Source: Solwaraspora sp. WMMD1047 (GTDB lineage: Bacteria > Actinomycetota > Actinomycetes > Mycobacteriales > Micromonosporaceae). Taken from it: a stretch of DNA of 64,000 nucleotides. Positions within the stretch are counted from its first letter, which is position 1, and every line of letters begins with the position of its first letter. A program made the translations under genes and the position numbers. The notes below the pieces were generated by a model that was not told where the DNA came from, searched no databases, and saw only the letters and a list, made by a program, of their open reading frames with translations. The DNA is taken from NCBI RefSeq assembly GCF_029626155.1, contig NZ_JARUBL010000001.1:3576501-3640500 (forward strand), read 5' to 3'. Below are positions 34,678 through 42,914 of the stretch, piece by piece.

Positions 34678-35124
34678 GTGCCCGACGGTCAGCAGCGGCC
34701 AACGACCGCGAGCAAGCTCGACAAGCTGTTCAACGAGATCAGACCGGAGGGCCGGCTCGGCCGACGCTATACCAACGAGGAAGTCGCATCGGCGGTGAAG
34801 AGCACGAACCCCGACATCAGGGTCACCGGCTCCTATCTGTCAGCATTGCGGACCGGAGTGAAGAAGAACCCGTCGTGGGAACTGCGGGTCGCCCTGGCCC
34901 GCTTCTTCGGCGTACCGCCGTCGTATTTCCTCGACGACGCGACCGCCCCGCAGACGGACGCGGAGATCGATTTGGCGAAGGTCGCCAACAACCTGGGCGT
35001 ACGGCAACTCGCGCTGCGGGCCCTGCAGTTGACCCCGGAGGGGTTGGCCGCGGTGACCAGAATCGTCGAGCACGTCCTGGCGGCCGACCGGGAGTCCGAC
35101 GCCGGTGGCCAGCGGGAGGGATGA
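34678..35124 (+). CDS. XRE-like helix-turn-helix regulator, cassette 1
   Basis: A 148-residue DNA-binding protein with a helix-turn-helix core at about residues 15-85: LDKLFNEIRP, then YTNEEVASAVK, SYLSALRTG and VALARFFGVPPSYFLDD. The C-terminal about 60 residues are helical and may take part in dimer formation. The GTG at 34678 has a strong GGGGAGGA site. It is paralogous to the 148-residue regulator at 42915-43361, with the same length and the same FFxVxPxYFxD ending of the HTH. The metalloprotease gene starts four bases after its stop. By analogy with ImmA/ImmR it may be the repressor that the protease cuts. Confidence 0.8.
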   Translation: MPDGQQRPTTASKLDKLFNEIRPEGRLGRRYTNEEVASAVKSTNPDIRVTGSYLSALRTGVKKNPSWELRVALARFFGVPPSYFLDDATAPQTDAEIDLAKVANNLGVRQLALRALQLTPEGLAAVTRIVEHVLAADRESDAGGQREG

Positions 35125-35128
35125 CGGG

Positions 35129-35689
35129 ATGGACCTCAGGAGGATGCGGCGCAGCTGCGCCGACCTGGTCCGCGACCTGCAGCCACCAGACCCTACCGAG
35201 CCGACGCAGCTGATAACCGCACTCTGCGGCCGGATGGGGGAGCGGCTCGGCGTGCCGGTACGGCACCGGCTGGTCCGATTTCCGCCGGAGACGGTCAGCG
35301 GTCTCTGGATCGCCACCGACACCGCGAACTACCTGCTCTGCGAGCAGGACACCAGCGGCTGGCACCAGTTGGCGATCACCGGCCACGAGTTCTGGCACAT
35401 GGAGGCCGAGCACCAGGCCACCGCGGTCCCGGCCGGCGACGTCGCCGGGCTGGGCGGGGACTCGCCGGACCGCGCGACCGTGGCCCGGGTCGTCGCCGCC
35501 CGGGCCCACTGCGAGGCGGTGGCCGAGCAGGAGGCGGAGCTGTTCGCCTCGTTGCTGGTGGCGAAGCTGAGCCGCTGGCTGCCGCAACGGACCTGGGCGG
35601 TTCCCGAGAACGCCGTCGGCGTGGTGGACCGGCTGGAGAGCACCCTCGGTCACCCCGAGCGGCGTGTCCTGGGACCGCCCGGTGGATAG
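35129..35689 (+). CDS. ImmA/IrrE-type metalloprotease, cassette 1
   Basis: A 186-residue protein with a zinc-protease motif HEFWH at residues 86-90 and an EQEAELFASLL helix near residue 138 that matches the third-ligand helix of the paralogue. It begins with a MDLRRMRRSC segment and an ALCGRMGERLGVPV block also seen in the paralogue at 42310-42867. M78/ImmA proteases cleave an XRE repressor in response to a signal, and the gene directly follows such a regulator. The overall match is distant. The start has a GGGAGGG site, and the 3' end overlaps the membrane gene by eight bases. Confidence 0.75.
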   Translation: MDLRRMRRSCADLVRDLQPPDPTEPTQLITALCGRMGERLGVPVRHRLVRFPPETVSGLWIATDTANYLLCEQDTSGWHQLAITGHEFWHMEAEHQATAVPAGDVAGLGGDSPDRATVARVVAARAHCEAVAEQEAELFASLLVAKLSRWLPQRTWAVPENAVGVVDRLESTLGHPERRVLGPPGG

Positions 35690-36911
35690 CGTCAGCGCCG
35701 CCTACTGGGGCTGCGCGGCGATCGCCTGGGGCGCGCTGGGTTTCAAACTGGGTGGCCTGCGCCGCTCGCCCGACCACCCGATCCACCGGGTCATCTGCGG
35801 CACCCTGTTTCTCGTCGGTGCCTCGCTGTTCTGCGCGGCACCGGCGGTGGTGACGGTGGTCAACCGGGCGACCGGGGTGGCGAACCTGGCGGCCCTGCTC
35901 GTCTACTGCCTGGTCGTCTGCGAAGGCGCCGCCGCACTGATCCTGGTCGTGCACTGGCGCGGACCCGCCGACCCGGCCCGGGCCGCGGCCCGGCGCTGGA
36001 CCCTCGGGTACGCCGGCATCATCGCCACGATGATCACCCTGTTCGTGCTGGGTGAGACGCCGGTCGAGCGGCCGGTCGACTTCGACACCTACTACGCCCG
36101 GACCCCCTACATCGCCGGCTTCATCGTGCTGTACCTGGTCGCGCACGCCGTCGCCGGGATCGGCGTCGGCCTGTTGTGCTGGCGGTGGGTGCGGGTCGCC
36201 GGCCGGCCGTGGCTGCGCCGCGGGCTGTGGGCGATCCTGGTGGGGGTCGGCCTCGGGGTCGGGTTCGACGTCTGCAAGCTGGCCGCCGTCGCGGCCCGGT
36301 GGGCGGGGGCCGACCTGGACGCGCTGAGTACCGTGGTCGCCCCGGCGCTGGCCGGACTGGGCACGATCACCATCGCGACCGGGTTCGTCCTGCCGGTGGT
36401 GGGGGAGCGGCTCAGCCGGCCGGTCGGCCGGGCGGCCGCGTACCGGGCGCTCCATCCGCTCTGGGAAGCGCTGCGCCGGTCCACCCCGTCGATCGTCACG
36501 CCGATCCGGTTACCGTGGTGGGACCTTGAGCTGCGGCTGACCCGACGGCTGACCGAGATCCTCGACGGCCGGCTGGCGCTTCGGCCGTACTTCGACCCGG
36601 CGGTGGCACGGGCGGCCACCCGGATCGGCCGGGAGTCCGGACTGACCGGTGCGGAGCTGCGGGCGGTGGTCGACGCGGCCATGATCCGGGCGGCGGTGGC
36701 GAACAAGGCCCACGACCGGCGGTTCCCGCCCGAGCCCGACGGAACCGACCCGGCGGGAGCCGACCCGGCCGGGTTCGAGGTGGACGGCGCCGGTGAACTG
36801 GCCCGACTGGTCCGGGTGGCCCGGGCGTACGTCTCGTCGCCGATCGTCGGCGCCGCCGGGCGGCGATCTTCGTTGACACCCGCCCGCAACGAGCAGGTAA
36901 AACGGGGGTAA
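35682..36911 (+). CDS. MAB_1171c-like multi-pass membrane protein, cassette 1
   Basis: A 409-residue protein with about seven transmembrane helices in the first 240 residues and a cytoplasmic C-terminal part of about 170 residues. The cytoplasmic part contains LTEILDGRLALRPYFD, nearly identical to a block in the paralogue at 41051-42277. Proteins of this type are listed as MAB_1171c-family putative transporters or DUF6545, but no transport activity is proven. The layout of sensor-like helices plus cytoplasmic domain suits a receptor. The GTG at 35682 overlaps the protease stop. It ends 43 bases before the riboswitch. Confidence 0.75.
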   Translation: MDSVSAAYWGCAAIAWGALGFKLGGLRRSPDHPIHRVICGTLFLVGASLFCAAPAVVTVVNRATGVANLAALLVYCLVVCEGAAALILVVHWRGPADPARAAARRWTLGYAGIIATMITLFVLGETPVERPVDFDTYYARTPYIAGFIVLYLVAHAVAGIGVGLLCWRWVRVAGRPWLRRGLWAILVGVGLGVGFDVCKLAAVAARWAGADLDALSTVVAPALAGLGTITIATGFVLPVVGERLSRPVGRAAAYRALHPLWEALRRSTPSIVTPIRLPWWDLELRLTRRLTEILDGRLALRPYFDPAVARAATRIGRESGLTGAELRAVVDAAMIRAAVANKAHDRRFPPEPDGTDPAGADPAGFEVDGAGELARLVRVARAYVSSPIVGAAGRRSSLTPARNEQVKRG

Positions 36912-36937
36912 TGGCCCGGGGTTCTACTCCGGGGTGA

Positions 36938-36952
36938 CTCACCACCGGTGAG
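36938..36952 (+). terminator. Small hairpin between cassette 1 and the riboswitch
   Basis: CTCACC-acc-GGTGAG is a perfect 6-base stem directly before the riboswitch aptamer. It may stop or slow read-through from the cassette 1 membrane gene, or simply border the aptamer. The stem is short, so confidence is low. Confidence 0.3.
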
Positions 36953-36954
36953 GC

Positions 36955-37063
36955 GCGTCTAGGGTTCCGCCGCCACGGTCGCAGGTAGGCCGCGACGGGT
37001 CTGGACCGAGAGACGCAGGCGCCACGACGTGGCGTTCCACGGCGGGACAAAAGCCCGGGAGAC
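36955..37063 (+). ncRNA. Guanidine-I riboswitch (ykkC-yxkD class)
   Basis: The leader matches the conserved guanidine-I aptamer. Helix P1 pairs GCGTCT (36955-36960) with AGACGC (37011-37016). TCTAGGGTTCCG follows the 5' strand and GGTCTGGACCGAGAGA precedes the 3' strand. A GTCGC/GCGAC stem lies between. The second half has a CGCCAC/GTGGCG hairpin and then ACGGCGGGACAAAAGCCCGG with GGAGA, the most conserved part of the class. It binds free guanidinium and turns on downstream genes. It ends about 47 bases before the ureohydrolase start, so it should control the whole operon to 41037. Confidence 0.92.
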
Positions 37064-37106
37064 AGCCAGCCTGGCTGTGCTCCGGCCAGGCCTCATCTGG
37101 AGGCTG
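37062..37106 (+). promoter_or_regulatory. Possible riboswitch expression platform
   Basis: After the aptamer, ACAGCC/GGCTGT (37062-37067 with 37073-37078) can form one hairpin and CCTGGC/GCCAGG (37070-37075 with 37085-37090) a second that excludes it. CAGCCT (37067-37072) can also pair with AGGCTG (37101-37106), which includes part of the GGAGG ribosome site at 37099-37103. This suits ligand-dependent release of the ribosome site. The pairing is inferred by eye. Confidence 0.4.
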
Positions 37107-37109
37107 CCC

Positions 37110-38294
37110 ATGGGCTCCGTGCACGATCACCATCCACCCCACGACCGGCGACCGGTCCCCGACGACGGATCCGACGAGCGAGCCGCCTTCCGACCCCACG
37201 ACCGCTACGGCCCGGAGGCCGCCTACGCGGTCGCCCGGGAGGCCGAACTGCCCAGCACCAGGTGGGCGGAGGAGATCGCCCGGGGACTGGAGTACGGCCT
37301 ACCCGGCGCCGACTCCATCGTGGACCGCCGGATCCCGACCTTCTCGCGGGGGGAACTGCCGCACTTCGCCGGGATCAACACCTTCCTGAAGGCCCCCTAC
37401 CTGGAGGACGTGCGACGCTGCGGGGAGTACGACGTCGCGGTGCTCGGCGCGCCCTACGACGGCGGCACCACCTACCGCCCCGGCACCCGATTCGGCCCGC
37501 AGGGCATCCGGCGGATCTCCGCGCTCTACGGGCCGTACTCGTTCGAGCTCGGTGTCGACCTGCGCGAGTCGATCACCATCGCCGACCTGGGCGACATCTT
37601 CACCATCCCGGCCAACATCGAGAAGACCTTCGACCAGATCTCCAAGGCCGTCGCCCACGTGTACGCCTCGGGCGCATTCCCGGTGGTGCTCGGCGGAGAC
37701 CACTCGATCGGCTACCCGACCGTGCGGGGGGTGGCGCAGCACCTCACCGGCGCTCTCGGCATCATCCACTTCGACCGGCACGTCGACACCCAGGAGACCG
37801 ACCTCGACGAGCGGATGCACACCACGCCGTGGTTCCACGCCACCGACCTGCCGAACGTGCCCCCGAAGAACCTGGTCCAGATCGGCATCGGCGGCTGGCA
37901 GGCTCCCCGGCCCGGGGTGAAGGTCGGCCGGGAGCGGGGCACCACCATCATGACGGTCACCGACTGCGTGGAGATGGGCATCGAGGCCGCCGCCGAGCGG
38001 GCGCTGGAGGTCGCCTGGGACGGCGCCGAGGCGGTCTGGCTGTCGTTCGACGTCGACTGCCTGGACGCCGCCTTCGTACCCGGCACCGGCTGGCCCGAGC
38101 CGGGCGGCTTCCTCCCCCGCGAGGTGCTCAAGTTCATCCAGCTCATCTCCGACGCCCGGCCGCTGGCCGGGATCGAGGTGGTGGAGTGCTCTCCGCCCTA
38201 CGACAACGCCGACATCACCTCGCTCATCGCGACCCGCGTCATCTGCGACACCCTCGGCTGCCTGGTGCGGTCCGGACATCTGCCCCGTCGCTGA
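37110..38294 (+). CDS. gdmH: Ureohydrolase-family enzyme, probable guanidine hydrolase
   Basis: A 394-residue arginase/agmatinase-fold enzyme with a long N-terminal extension of about 100 residues before GAPYDGGTTYRPG. The six metal ligands are in place: His198 in GGDHS, Asp222/His224/Asp226 in FDRHVD, and Asp314/Asp316 in SFDVDCLD. Then comes FVPGTGWPEPGG, where plain agmatinases usually have GTGTPEPGG. Control by a guanidine-I riboswitch points to guanidine as substrate, giving urea and ammonia; nickel-dependent guanidine hydrolases of this family are known. Agmatinase activity cannot be ruled out. The ATG at 37110 follows GGAGG. No nickel chaperone genes of HypA/HypB type are adjacent. Confidence 0.8.
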   Translation: MGSVHDHHPPHDRRPVPDDGSDERAAFRPHDRYGPEAAYAVAREAELPSTRWAEEIARGLEYGLPGADSIVDRRIPTFSRGELPHFAGINTFLKAPYLEDVRRCGEYDVAVLGAPYDGGTTYRPGTRFGPQGIRRISALYGPYSFELGVDLRESITIADLGDIFTIPANIEKTFDQISKAVAHVYASGAFPVVLGGDHSIGYPTVRGVAQHLTGALGIIHFDRHVDTQETDLDERMHTTPWFHATDLPNVPPKNLVQIGIGGWQAPRPGVKVGRERGTTIMTVTDCVEMGIEAAAERALEVAWDGAEAVWLSFDVDCLDAAFVPGTGWPEPGGFLPREVLKFIQLISDARPLAGIEVVECSPPYDNADITSLIATRVICDTLGCLVRSGHLPRR

Positions 38295-38309
38295 CCCCAT
38301 GGAGTGACA

Positions 38310-39317
38310 ATGATCCGTCGAATAGTCCGCGGTCCGCTCGCCGCCGCGTGCGCGGCCGCGCTGCTGCTTACCGCCTGCTCGACCGGCACCGACGAACCCG
38401 CCGAGGGTGGGCCGGTCACCGTGCGCCTCGGCTTCTCCGCCTGGCCCGGCTGGTTCCCCTGGCAGGTGGCCGAGGACCAGGGCCTGTTCGCCGCGAACGG
38501 GGTGACCGTCGAGCTGACCTACTTCGACAGCTACACCGACAGCCTGACCGCGCTGTCCACCGGCAACCTCGACGCCAACAGCCAGACCCTCAACGACACC
38601 CTCTCCTCGGTCAGCGGCGGCGCCGAGCAGACGATCGTCCTGGTCAACGACAACTCAACCGGCAACGACCAGATCATCGCCCGGCCCGGCATCTCCTCCG
38701 TCGCGGACCTGCGCGGCCGGAAGGTGGCGGTGGAGGAGGGCACGGTCGACCACTACCTGCTGCTGCTCGCGCTGGCCGAGGCCGGGCTCAGCGCGGACGA
38801 CATCGAGCTCAAGCCGTTGCTGACCGACGCCGCCGCGGCGGCCTTCCTGGCCGGGCAGGTCGACGCCGTCGGCGCGTTCGCCCCGTTCACCACGACGGCG
38901 CTCGGGCTCCCCGGCAGCCGGGCCATCACCACCTCGGCCGACTTTCCCGGCGCCATCCCCGACCACCTGGTCTTCGAGGCGGCCTTCGTCGACGAGCACC
39001 CGGACGAGGTGCAGGCGATCGTCGACACCTGGTTCGACACGCTGGCCTGGATCGCCGCGAACCAGGACGCCGCGGTCGAGATCATGGCCGCGAAGGGTGG
39101 CGTGAGCGTGGCCGAATACCAGTCGTACAACGCCGGCACGACGATCTTCACCCGGGAGCAGAACCTGGCCGCCTTCACCCCCGGCCAGACGCCGGCGAAC
39201 CTGGACTTCCAGGCCCGCTCCATCGCCCGCTTCCTGGTCGAGACCGGTCTGGTCGACGAGGAGCCGCCGCTGGACGGGCTGCTCGACGACACCTTCGTCA
39301 AGGCCGCCGGGTCGTGA
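38310..39317 (+). CDS. ABC transporter substrate-binding lipoprotein (NMT1/TauA-like), guanidine operon
   Basis: A 335-residue lipoprotein: basic N-terminus, hydrophobic core and lipobox LLTAC near residue 22, then a type II binding fold (VRLGFSAWPGWFPWQVAEDQGLF). It resembles binding proteins annotated for nitrate, sulfonate or taurine. Such transporters under guanidine-I riboswitches are thought to import guanidine or a guanidino compound. It is 15 bases after the hydrolase gene, with a GGAG site before the ATG. It would capture the solute outside the cell for the permease encoded next. Confidence 0.85.
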   Translation: MIRRIVRGPLAAACAAALLLTACSTGTDEPAEGGPVTVRLGFSAWPGWFPWQVAEDQGLFAANGVTVELTYFDSYTDSLTALSTGNLDANSQTLNDTLSSVSGGAEQTIVLVNDNSTGNDQIIARPGISSVADLRGRKVAVEEGTVDHYLLLLALAEAGLSADDIELKPLLTDAAAAAFLAGQVDAVGAFAPFTTTALGLPGSRAITTSADFPGAIPDHLVFEAAFVDEHPDEVQAIVDTWFDTLAWIAANQDAAVEIMAAKGGVSVAEYQSYNAGTTIFTREQNLAAFTPGQTPANLDFQARSIARFLVETGLVDEEPPLDGLLDDTFVKAAGS

Positions 39318-40180
39318 CCGCCACCGCCGCCGGTGGCGCCGTGGCCGAGGGCACCCACCCCGGCTGGGGGCCGCTGCCGCGCCGCCGCCCGCCGCGCCGG
39401 CTCCCCGCGGTGCTGGCGATCCGTACCCCGATCCCGGCCGCCGCCCGGATGTCGCTCGGGGCGGCGTCGGTGCTGGTCCCGCTGGCGCTGTGGCAGCTGC
39501 TCAGCGGGGTGATCGACGGCCGCCCCGACTACCTGCCGTCCCCGCTGGAGTCCTGGGCGGCCGGGGTGGAACTGGCCCGTTCGGGCCAACTGCTCACCGA
39601 CGCCGGGGCCAGCGTCGGGCGGGTGCTGCGCGGTTTCGGGCTGGCCGTTGTGGTGTCGGTTCCGCTCGGCATCGTGATGGGCAGCTTCCAGGCCGGCCGG
39701 GCAGCGCTCGAACCGGTGATCGGCCTGCTGCGTTACCTGCCGGCCAGCGCGTTCATTCCGCTGCTGATCATCTGGCTGGGGCTGGGCGAACCGTCGAAGG
39801 TGGCCCTGCTCTTCATCGGCACCGTCTTCTTCAACACCCTGATGACCGCCGACGCGGTCCGCCAGGTGCCGGTGTCGCTCATCGACGTCTCGTACACCCT
39901 GGGCGCCCGGCGGACCGAGGTGCTCCGGAAGGTGATCGTGCCGCACGCGCTGCCGGGCATGCTCGACTCGATCCGGGTGAACGCGGCCGCGGCCTGGAAC
40001 TTCGTCGTGGTGGCGGAACTGATCGCGTCGGAGTCCGGTCTCGGCTACCGGATCATCCGGGCCCAGCGGTTCAACCAGATCGACCGGATCTTCGCGGTGC
40101 TGGTGGTGATCGCCCTGATCGGACTCGCCATCGACCTGCTGCTGCGGCTGTCCCGCGACCGGATCGGCAGGTGGACATGA
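39314..40180 (+). CDS. ABC transporter permease (SsuC/TauC-like), guanidine operon
   Basis: A 288-residue membrane protein with about six helices and a BPD_transp_1 EAA-type loop (TLGARRTEVLRKVIVPHALPGML near residue 195). It forms the membrane channel with the neighbouring ATPase. The GTG at 39314 overlaps the lipoprotein stop (GTGA) and its own stop overlaps the ATPase start (ATGA), so the three transporter parts are tightly coupled. The about 30-residue N-terminal part before the first helix is basic and proline-rich. Confidence 0.86.
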   Translation: MTATAAGGAVAEGTHPGWGPLPRRRPPRRLPAVLAIRTPIPAAARMSLGAASVLVPLALWQLLSGVIDGRPDYLPSPLESWAAGVELARSGQLLTDAGASVGRVLRGFGLAVVVSVPLGIVMGSFQAGRAALEPVIGLLRYLPASAFIPLLIIWLGLGEPSKVALLFIGTVFFNTLMTADAVRQVPVSLIDVSYTLGARRTEVLRKVIVPHALPGMLDSIRVNAAAAWNFVVVAELIASESGLGYRIIRAQRFNQIDRIFAVLVVIALIGLAIDLLLRLSRDRIGRWT

Positions 40181-41037
40181 CGACCGGGTCCCGGCCGGCG
40201 GCCGGGACCGCTCGGGCCGGTGCGGCACCGGCCGCCGACCCGGTGCTGGAGCTCGTCGGCGTCGGCCGGGACTTCCGCCGGCCCGACGGCATGGTGCGGG
40301 CGCTCGACGGCATCGACCTGGTCGTGCCGCGGGGCCAGTTCGTCTGCGTCGTCGGCGCCAGCGGTTCCGGCAAGTCGACCCTGTTGGCGCTGGTGGCCGG
40401 CCTGATCCCACCCACAGTCGGTGCGGTTCGCCTCGACGGCCGCCCGATCTCCGGACCGGGGCCGGACCGGGGCCTGGTGTTCCAGTCCGGTGCGGTGTAC
40501 CCGTGGCGCACCGTCGAGCGCAACGTGGCGTTCGGACTGGAGCTACTTCCGATCAGCCGCGCCGAGCGGACCCGCCGGGTCGACTGGTACCTCGCGGAGA
40601 CCGGCCTGACGCAGTTGCGTCGGGCGTTGCCGAAGCAGCTCTCCGGCGGGCAGCGCCAGCGGGTGGCGATCGCCCGGGCGTTGGCCGGCGAACCGGAGGT
40701 GCTGCTGCTCGACGAGCCGTTCGGGGCACTCGACGTGCAGACGAAGGAGGACATGCAACTGCTGATCCGGCGGGTCTGGCGCGACACCGGTACCACCGTG
40801 CTGATGGTCACCCACGACGTGGAGGAGGCGGTCTTCCTGGGCCAGCGGGTGGTGGTGCTCGCCTCCGATCCGGGCCGGATCGCCGCTGACCTCACCGTCG
40901 ACCTGGCCGCCGATCGGGATCTGGCGGTCAAACGGTCGGCCGGCTTCCTGGCGTTGCGGGCACGGGTCGAGGACCTGGTCCGCGCCTACCACCGGCAGCA
41001 CCTGGGCGGGGCATCGGACCGGCCGTCGGCGCCCTAG
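40177..41037 (+). CDS. ABC transporter ATP-binding protein (SsuB/TauB-like), guanidine operon
   Basis: A 286-residue ATPase. Walker A is GASGSGKST near residue 66, the Q-loop is LVFQSGAVYPWRTV, the signature is LSGGQRQRVAIARAL, Walker B is LLLDEPFGALD, and the switch histidine is in MVTHDVEEA. All catalytic residues are intact. It drives the permease/binding-protein pair encoded just upstream and is the last gene under the guanidine riboswitch. Its 3' end lies 13 bases from the convergent cassette 2 membrane gene. Confidence 0.88.
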   Translation: MTTGSRPAAGTARAGAAPAADPVLELVGVGRDFRRPDGMVRALDGIDLVVPRGQFVCVVGASGSGKSTLLALVAGLIPPTVGAVRLDGRPISGPGPDRGLVFQSGAVYPWRTVERNVAFGLELLPISRAERTRRVDWYLAETGLTQLRRALPKQLSGGQRQRVAIARALAGEPEVLLLDEPFGALDVQTKEDMQLLIRRVWRDTGTTVLMVTHDVEEAVFLGQRVVVLASDPGRIAADLTVDLAADRDLAVKRSAGFLALRARVEDLVRAYHRQHLGGASDRPSAP

Positions 41038-41050
41038 CCGTCATCGGCGG

Positions 41051-42277
41051 TCACCGCGCCGAGGTCACCGTCGATGTGTCCGGCGCGAACTGGACGGTCC
41101 GGTCGAGGGTGCCGGCCACCACCGGGGAGCGGCGGAACTCGGTGGCTACCCGGGTCAACCAGTGAATCTCGCCGAGGTAGCCACCGACCGGACTGTGCGG
41201 CCGGGTCCGGTCCGGCCGGGCCGCCGGGGTCCGCGACCGGGCGGCGCGCACCCCGGCGGCGAGCAGCGCCGCCTCGACGACGGGCATCCGCCGGTCCGGT
41301 GCGAGCCCGGCGGCCGCGGCCAGCCCGGCGGCGACCGGGCCGATCCGTTCATCAATGTACGGACGCAGCGCCAGGCGGCCGTCGCGGATCTCGGTGATCC
41401 GCCGGTGCAGGGCGTAGTCGAGGTCGCGCAGCGCGACCGGCCAACGGTGGGCCCGCTCGTCGAGCACCAGGTGCGGCTGGACGGCGACCACCGCCCGCCA
41501 GAGTGGTCCGAGTCGTCGCCAGGCGCGCAGCCGCGCCAGCCAGCCGGCGGCCGCGTCCGCTCGGGGTCCCCAGGTCGGCACGGTCATCCCGACCAGCATC
41601 AGCAGGGCGCTGATGGTGACCAGGACAGAGTTGATCTCCGGCTCGCCGACCGGCTGGTAGCCGAGCCGGTAGGCGGCCAGATAGCAGGCCTTGCTGGTGC
41701 AGTAGACCAGCGCGAAGGTCGCCCCGGTCGCGGTGACCCGCAGCCCCAGCCGCAGCCACGACCGGGGGCTCACCCGGGCGAACCGCCAACAGAGGCGGGC
41801 GATGTCCGCGCAGTAGGCGACGAACACCGCCAGGTAGATGGTCATGTAGACCGCGACCGTGGGGCTGTCGCCGTCATGGATGTCCAGGTCGACCGGTGGG
41901 TCCATCGGCAGCGTGGTGAGCCAGAGCGCCGCCAGCACGCCGAACGCGGCGGTGGAGGCCCACAGCCGCAGCCGGGCCCGGGGGGCGGCCCGCTCGGCCG
42001 GCATGGCCAGGAAGAGCAGCAGCAGTTCGGCGTGCGCCGCGATCGACATCACCCCGCCGTGCGACAGGATCCGGGCCAGGTTGGGCAGGCCGGTGAGCTG
42101 GTCCACCGTCCGGGCGATCGGCGGCACGGCCAGGGTGATGGCCACCGCGAACGAACAGAACGCGTAGACCATCGCCCGCAGCACCCGGTTCGCCGGATCC
42201 TGGCGCAGGTCGCGCAGCTTGTAGGCAAAGGCGAGCCAACCGCTGAGCGCGCAGAAGAGATACAGCGGGGTGTCCAT
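41051..42277 (-). CDS. MAB_1171c-like multi-pass membrane protein, cassette 2
   Basis: A 408-residue protein with about seven transmembrane helices over residues 1-245 and a cytoplasmic C-terminal region. It is paralogous to the 409-residue protein at 35682-36911: same length, same helix pattern and the shared block ITEIRDGRLALRPYID. Both begin with MD, and both have GWLAFAYKL- or AWGALGFKL-type first helices. The ATG at 42277 is preceded by GGGAGGA. It follows the protease gene by 32 bases. Function is unknown; a transporter label exists for the family, but a signal receptor is as likely. Confidence 0.78.
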   Translation of the reverse strand: MDTPLYLFCALSGWLAFAYKLRDLRQDPANRVLRAMVYAFCSFAVAITLAVPPIARTVDQLTGLPNLARILSHGGVMSIAAHAELLLLFLAMPAERAAPRARLRLWASTAAFGVLAALWLTTLPMDPPVDLDIHDGDSPTVAVYMTIYLAVFVAYCADIARLCWRFARVSPRSWLRLGLRVTATGATFALVYCTSKACYLAAYRLGYQPVGEPEINSVLVTISALLMLVGMTVPTWGPRADAAAGWLARLRAWRRLGPLWRAVVAVQPHLVLDERAHRWPVALRDLDYALHRRITEIRDGRLALRPYIDERIGPVAAGLAAAAGLAPDRRMPVVEAALLAAGVRAARSRTPAARPDRTRPHSPVGGYLGEIHWLTRVATEFRRSPVVAGTLDRTVQFAPDTSTVTSAR

Positions 42278-42309
42278 TGCGGTCCTCCCGGTGACGGTCG
42301 ACCGGAAGC

Positions 42310-42867
42310 CTAGTGGTGCGGCTGTTCGAGCCCGTGTCGCAGGCGCGCGTAGAGTGCGGCGTCGGTCTCCGACAGGCCGTCCCCGCCGGTGCTCACCGAC
42401 CGCCTGGCCTCCTCCCGTCGGCTCGCCTCCTCCAGCAGGATCGTCGCCATCATCTCGGCCTCCTGCTCCTCCTGCCGGCTGTACGCGCCGGTGCGGTTGA
42501 GGACCTGGTGCACCATCGCCGGGCGTAGCGTCGGCATCAGCAACTGGGCCGCGGTCTCGTCGTCGACGGCGTAGGAGCGATGGTCCAACAGCACGTGCCC
42601 GAGTTCGTGGGCGATGATGTGGTCCTGGTGGACCCGGCTGGTGCCCTGCTCGTAGGCGATGATGTGGCCGTTGTCGGTGAACAGCGTGAGGCCGAACGGG
42701 GCGCCGGCCGGCATCGGTACGCCGACCAACCTGATCGGCTGACCCAGGCAGTCGCCGACCCGCGCACAGAGCGCGGCGGCGTCGAACGGGGTCGGAATCC
42801 GCAGTCCCTGGTCGCGGAGTTCGGCGAGGCGGGCGAGGCAGATCTGACGTAGCCGGGCGAGGTTCAT
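42310..42867 (-). CDS. ImmA/IrrE-type metalloprotease, cassette 2
   Basis: A 185-residue protein with a textbook zinc-protease motif HELGH at residues 87-91, in IIAHELGHVLLDH, and the EQEAEMMATILLEEA third-ligand helix near residue 137. It is a better match to the M78/ImmA family than its paralogue in cassette 1. Start and middle blocks (MNLARLRQIC and ALCARVGDCLGQPI) match that paralogue. The gene lies 47 bases after the XRE gene. The expected role is cleavage of the regulator or another intracellular target after a signal. An AGGAGCG site precedes the ATG. Confidence 0.82.
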   Translation of the reverse strand: MNLARLRQICLARLAELRDQGLRIPTPFDAAALCARVGDCLGQPIRLVGVPMPAGAPFGLTLFTDNGHIIAYEQGTSRVHQDHIIAHELGHVLLDHRSYAVDDETAAQLLMPTLRPAMVHQVLNRTGAYSRQEEQEAEMMATILLEEASRREEARRSVSTGGDGLSETDAALYARLRHGLEQPHH

Positions 42868-42914
42868 GTCATCGCGCTCCTGGGCTCGGTCCGCCCGCCG
42901 TTATTCCGAGACGG

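Noticed and set aside
34678-35689. Simple toxin-antitoxin pair
   Set aside because: XRE plus small HExxH proteins are sometimes labelled this way, but the constant third membrane gene and visible protease motif fit a signalling unit better.
37110-38294. Plain agmatinase (speB) for polyamine synthesis
   Set aside because: Family membership alone would allow it, but the guanidine-I riboswitch, the attached importer, the long N-terminus and the GTGW block favour guanidine hydrolysis.
37262-39313. N-terminal extension of the guanidine-operon permease back to 37262
   Set aside because: This part reads through the ureohydrolase and lipoprotein genes in another frame. The GTG at 39314 overlaps the lipoprotein stop and starts the normal permease.
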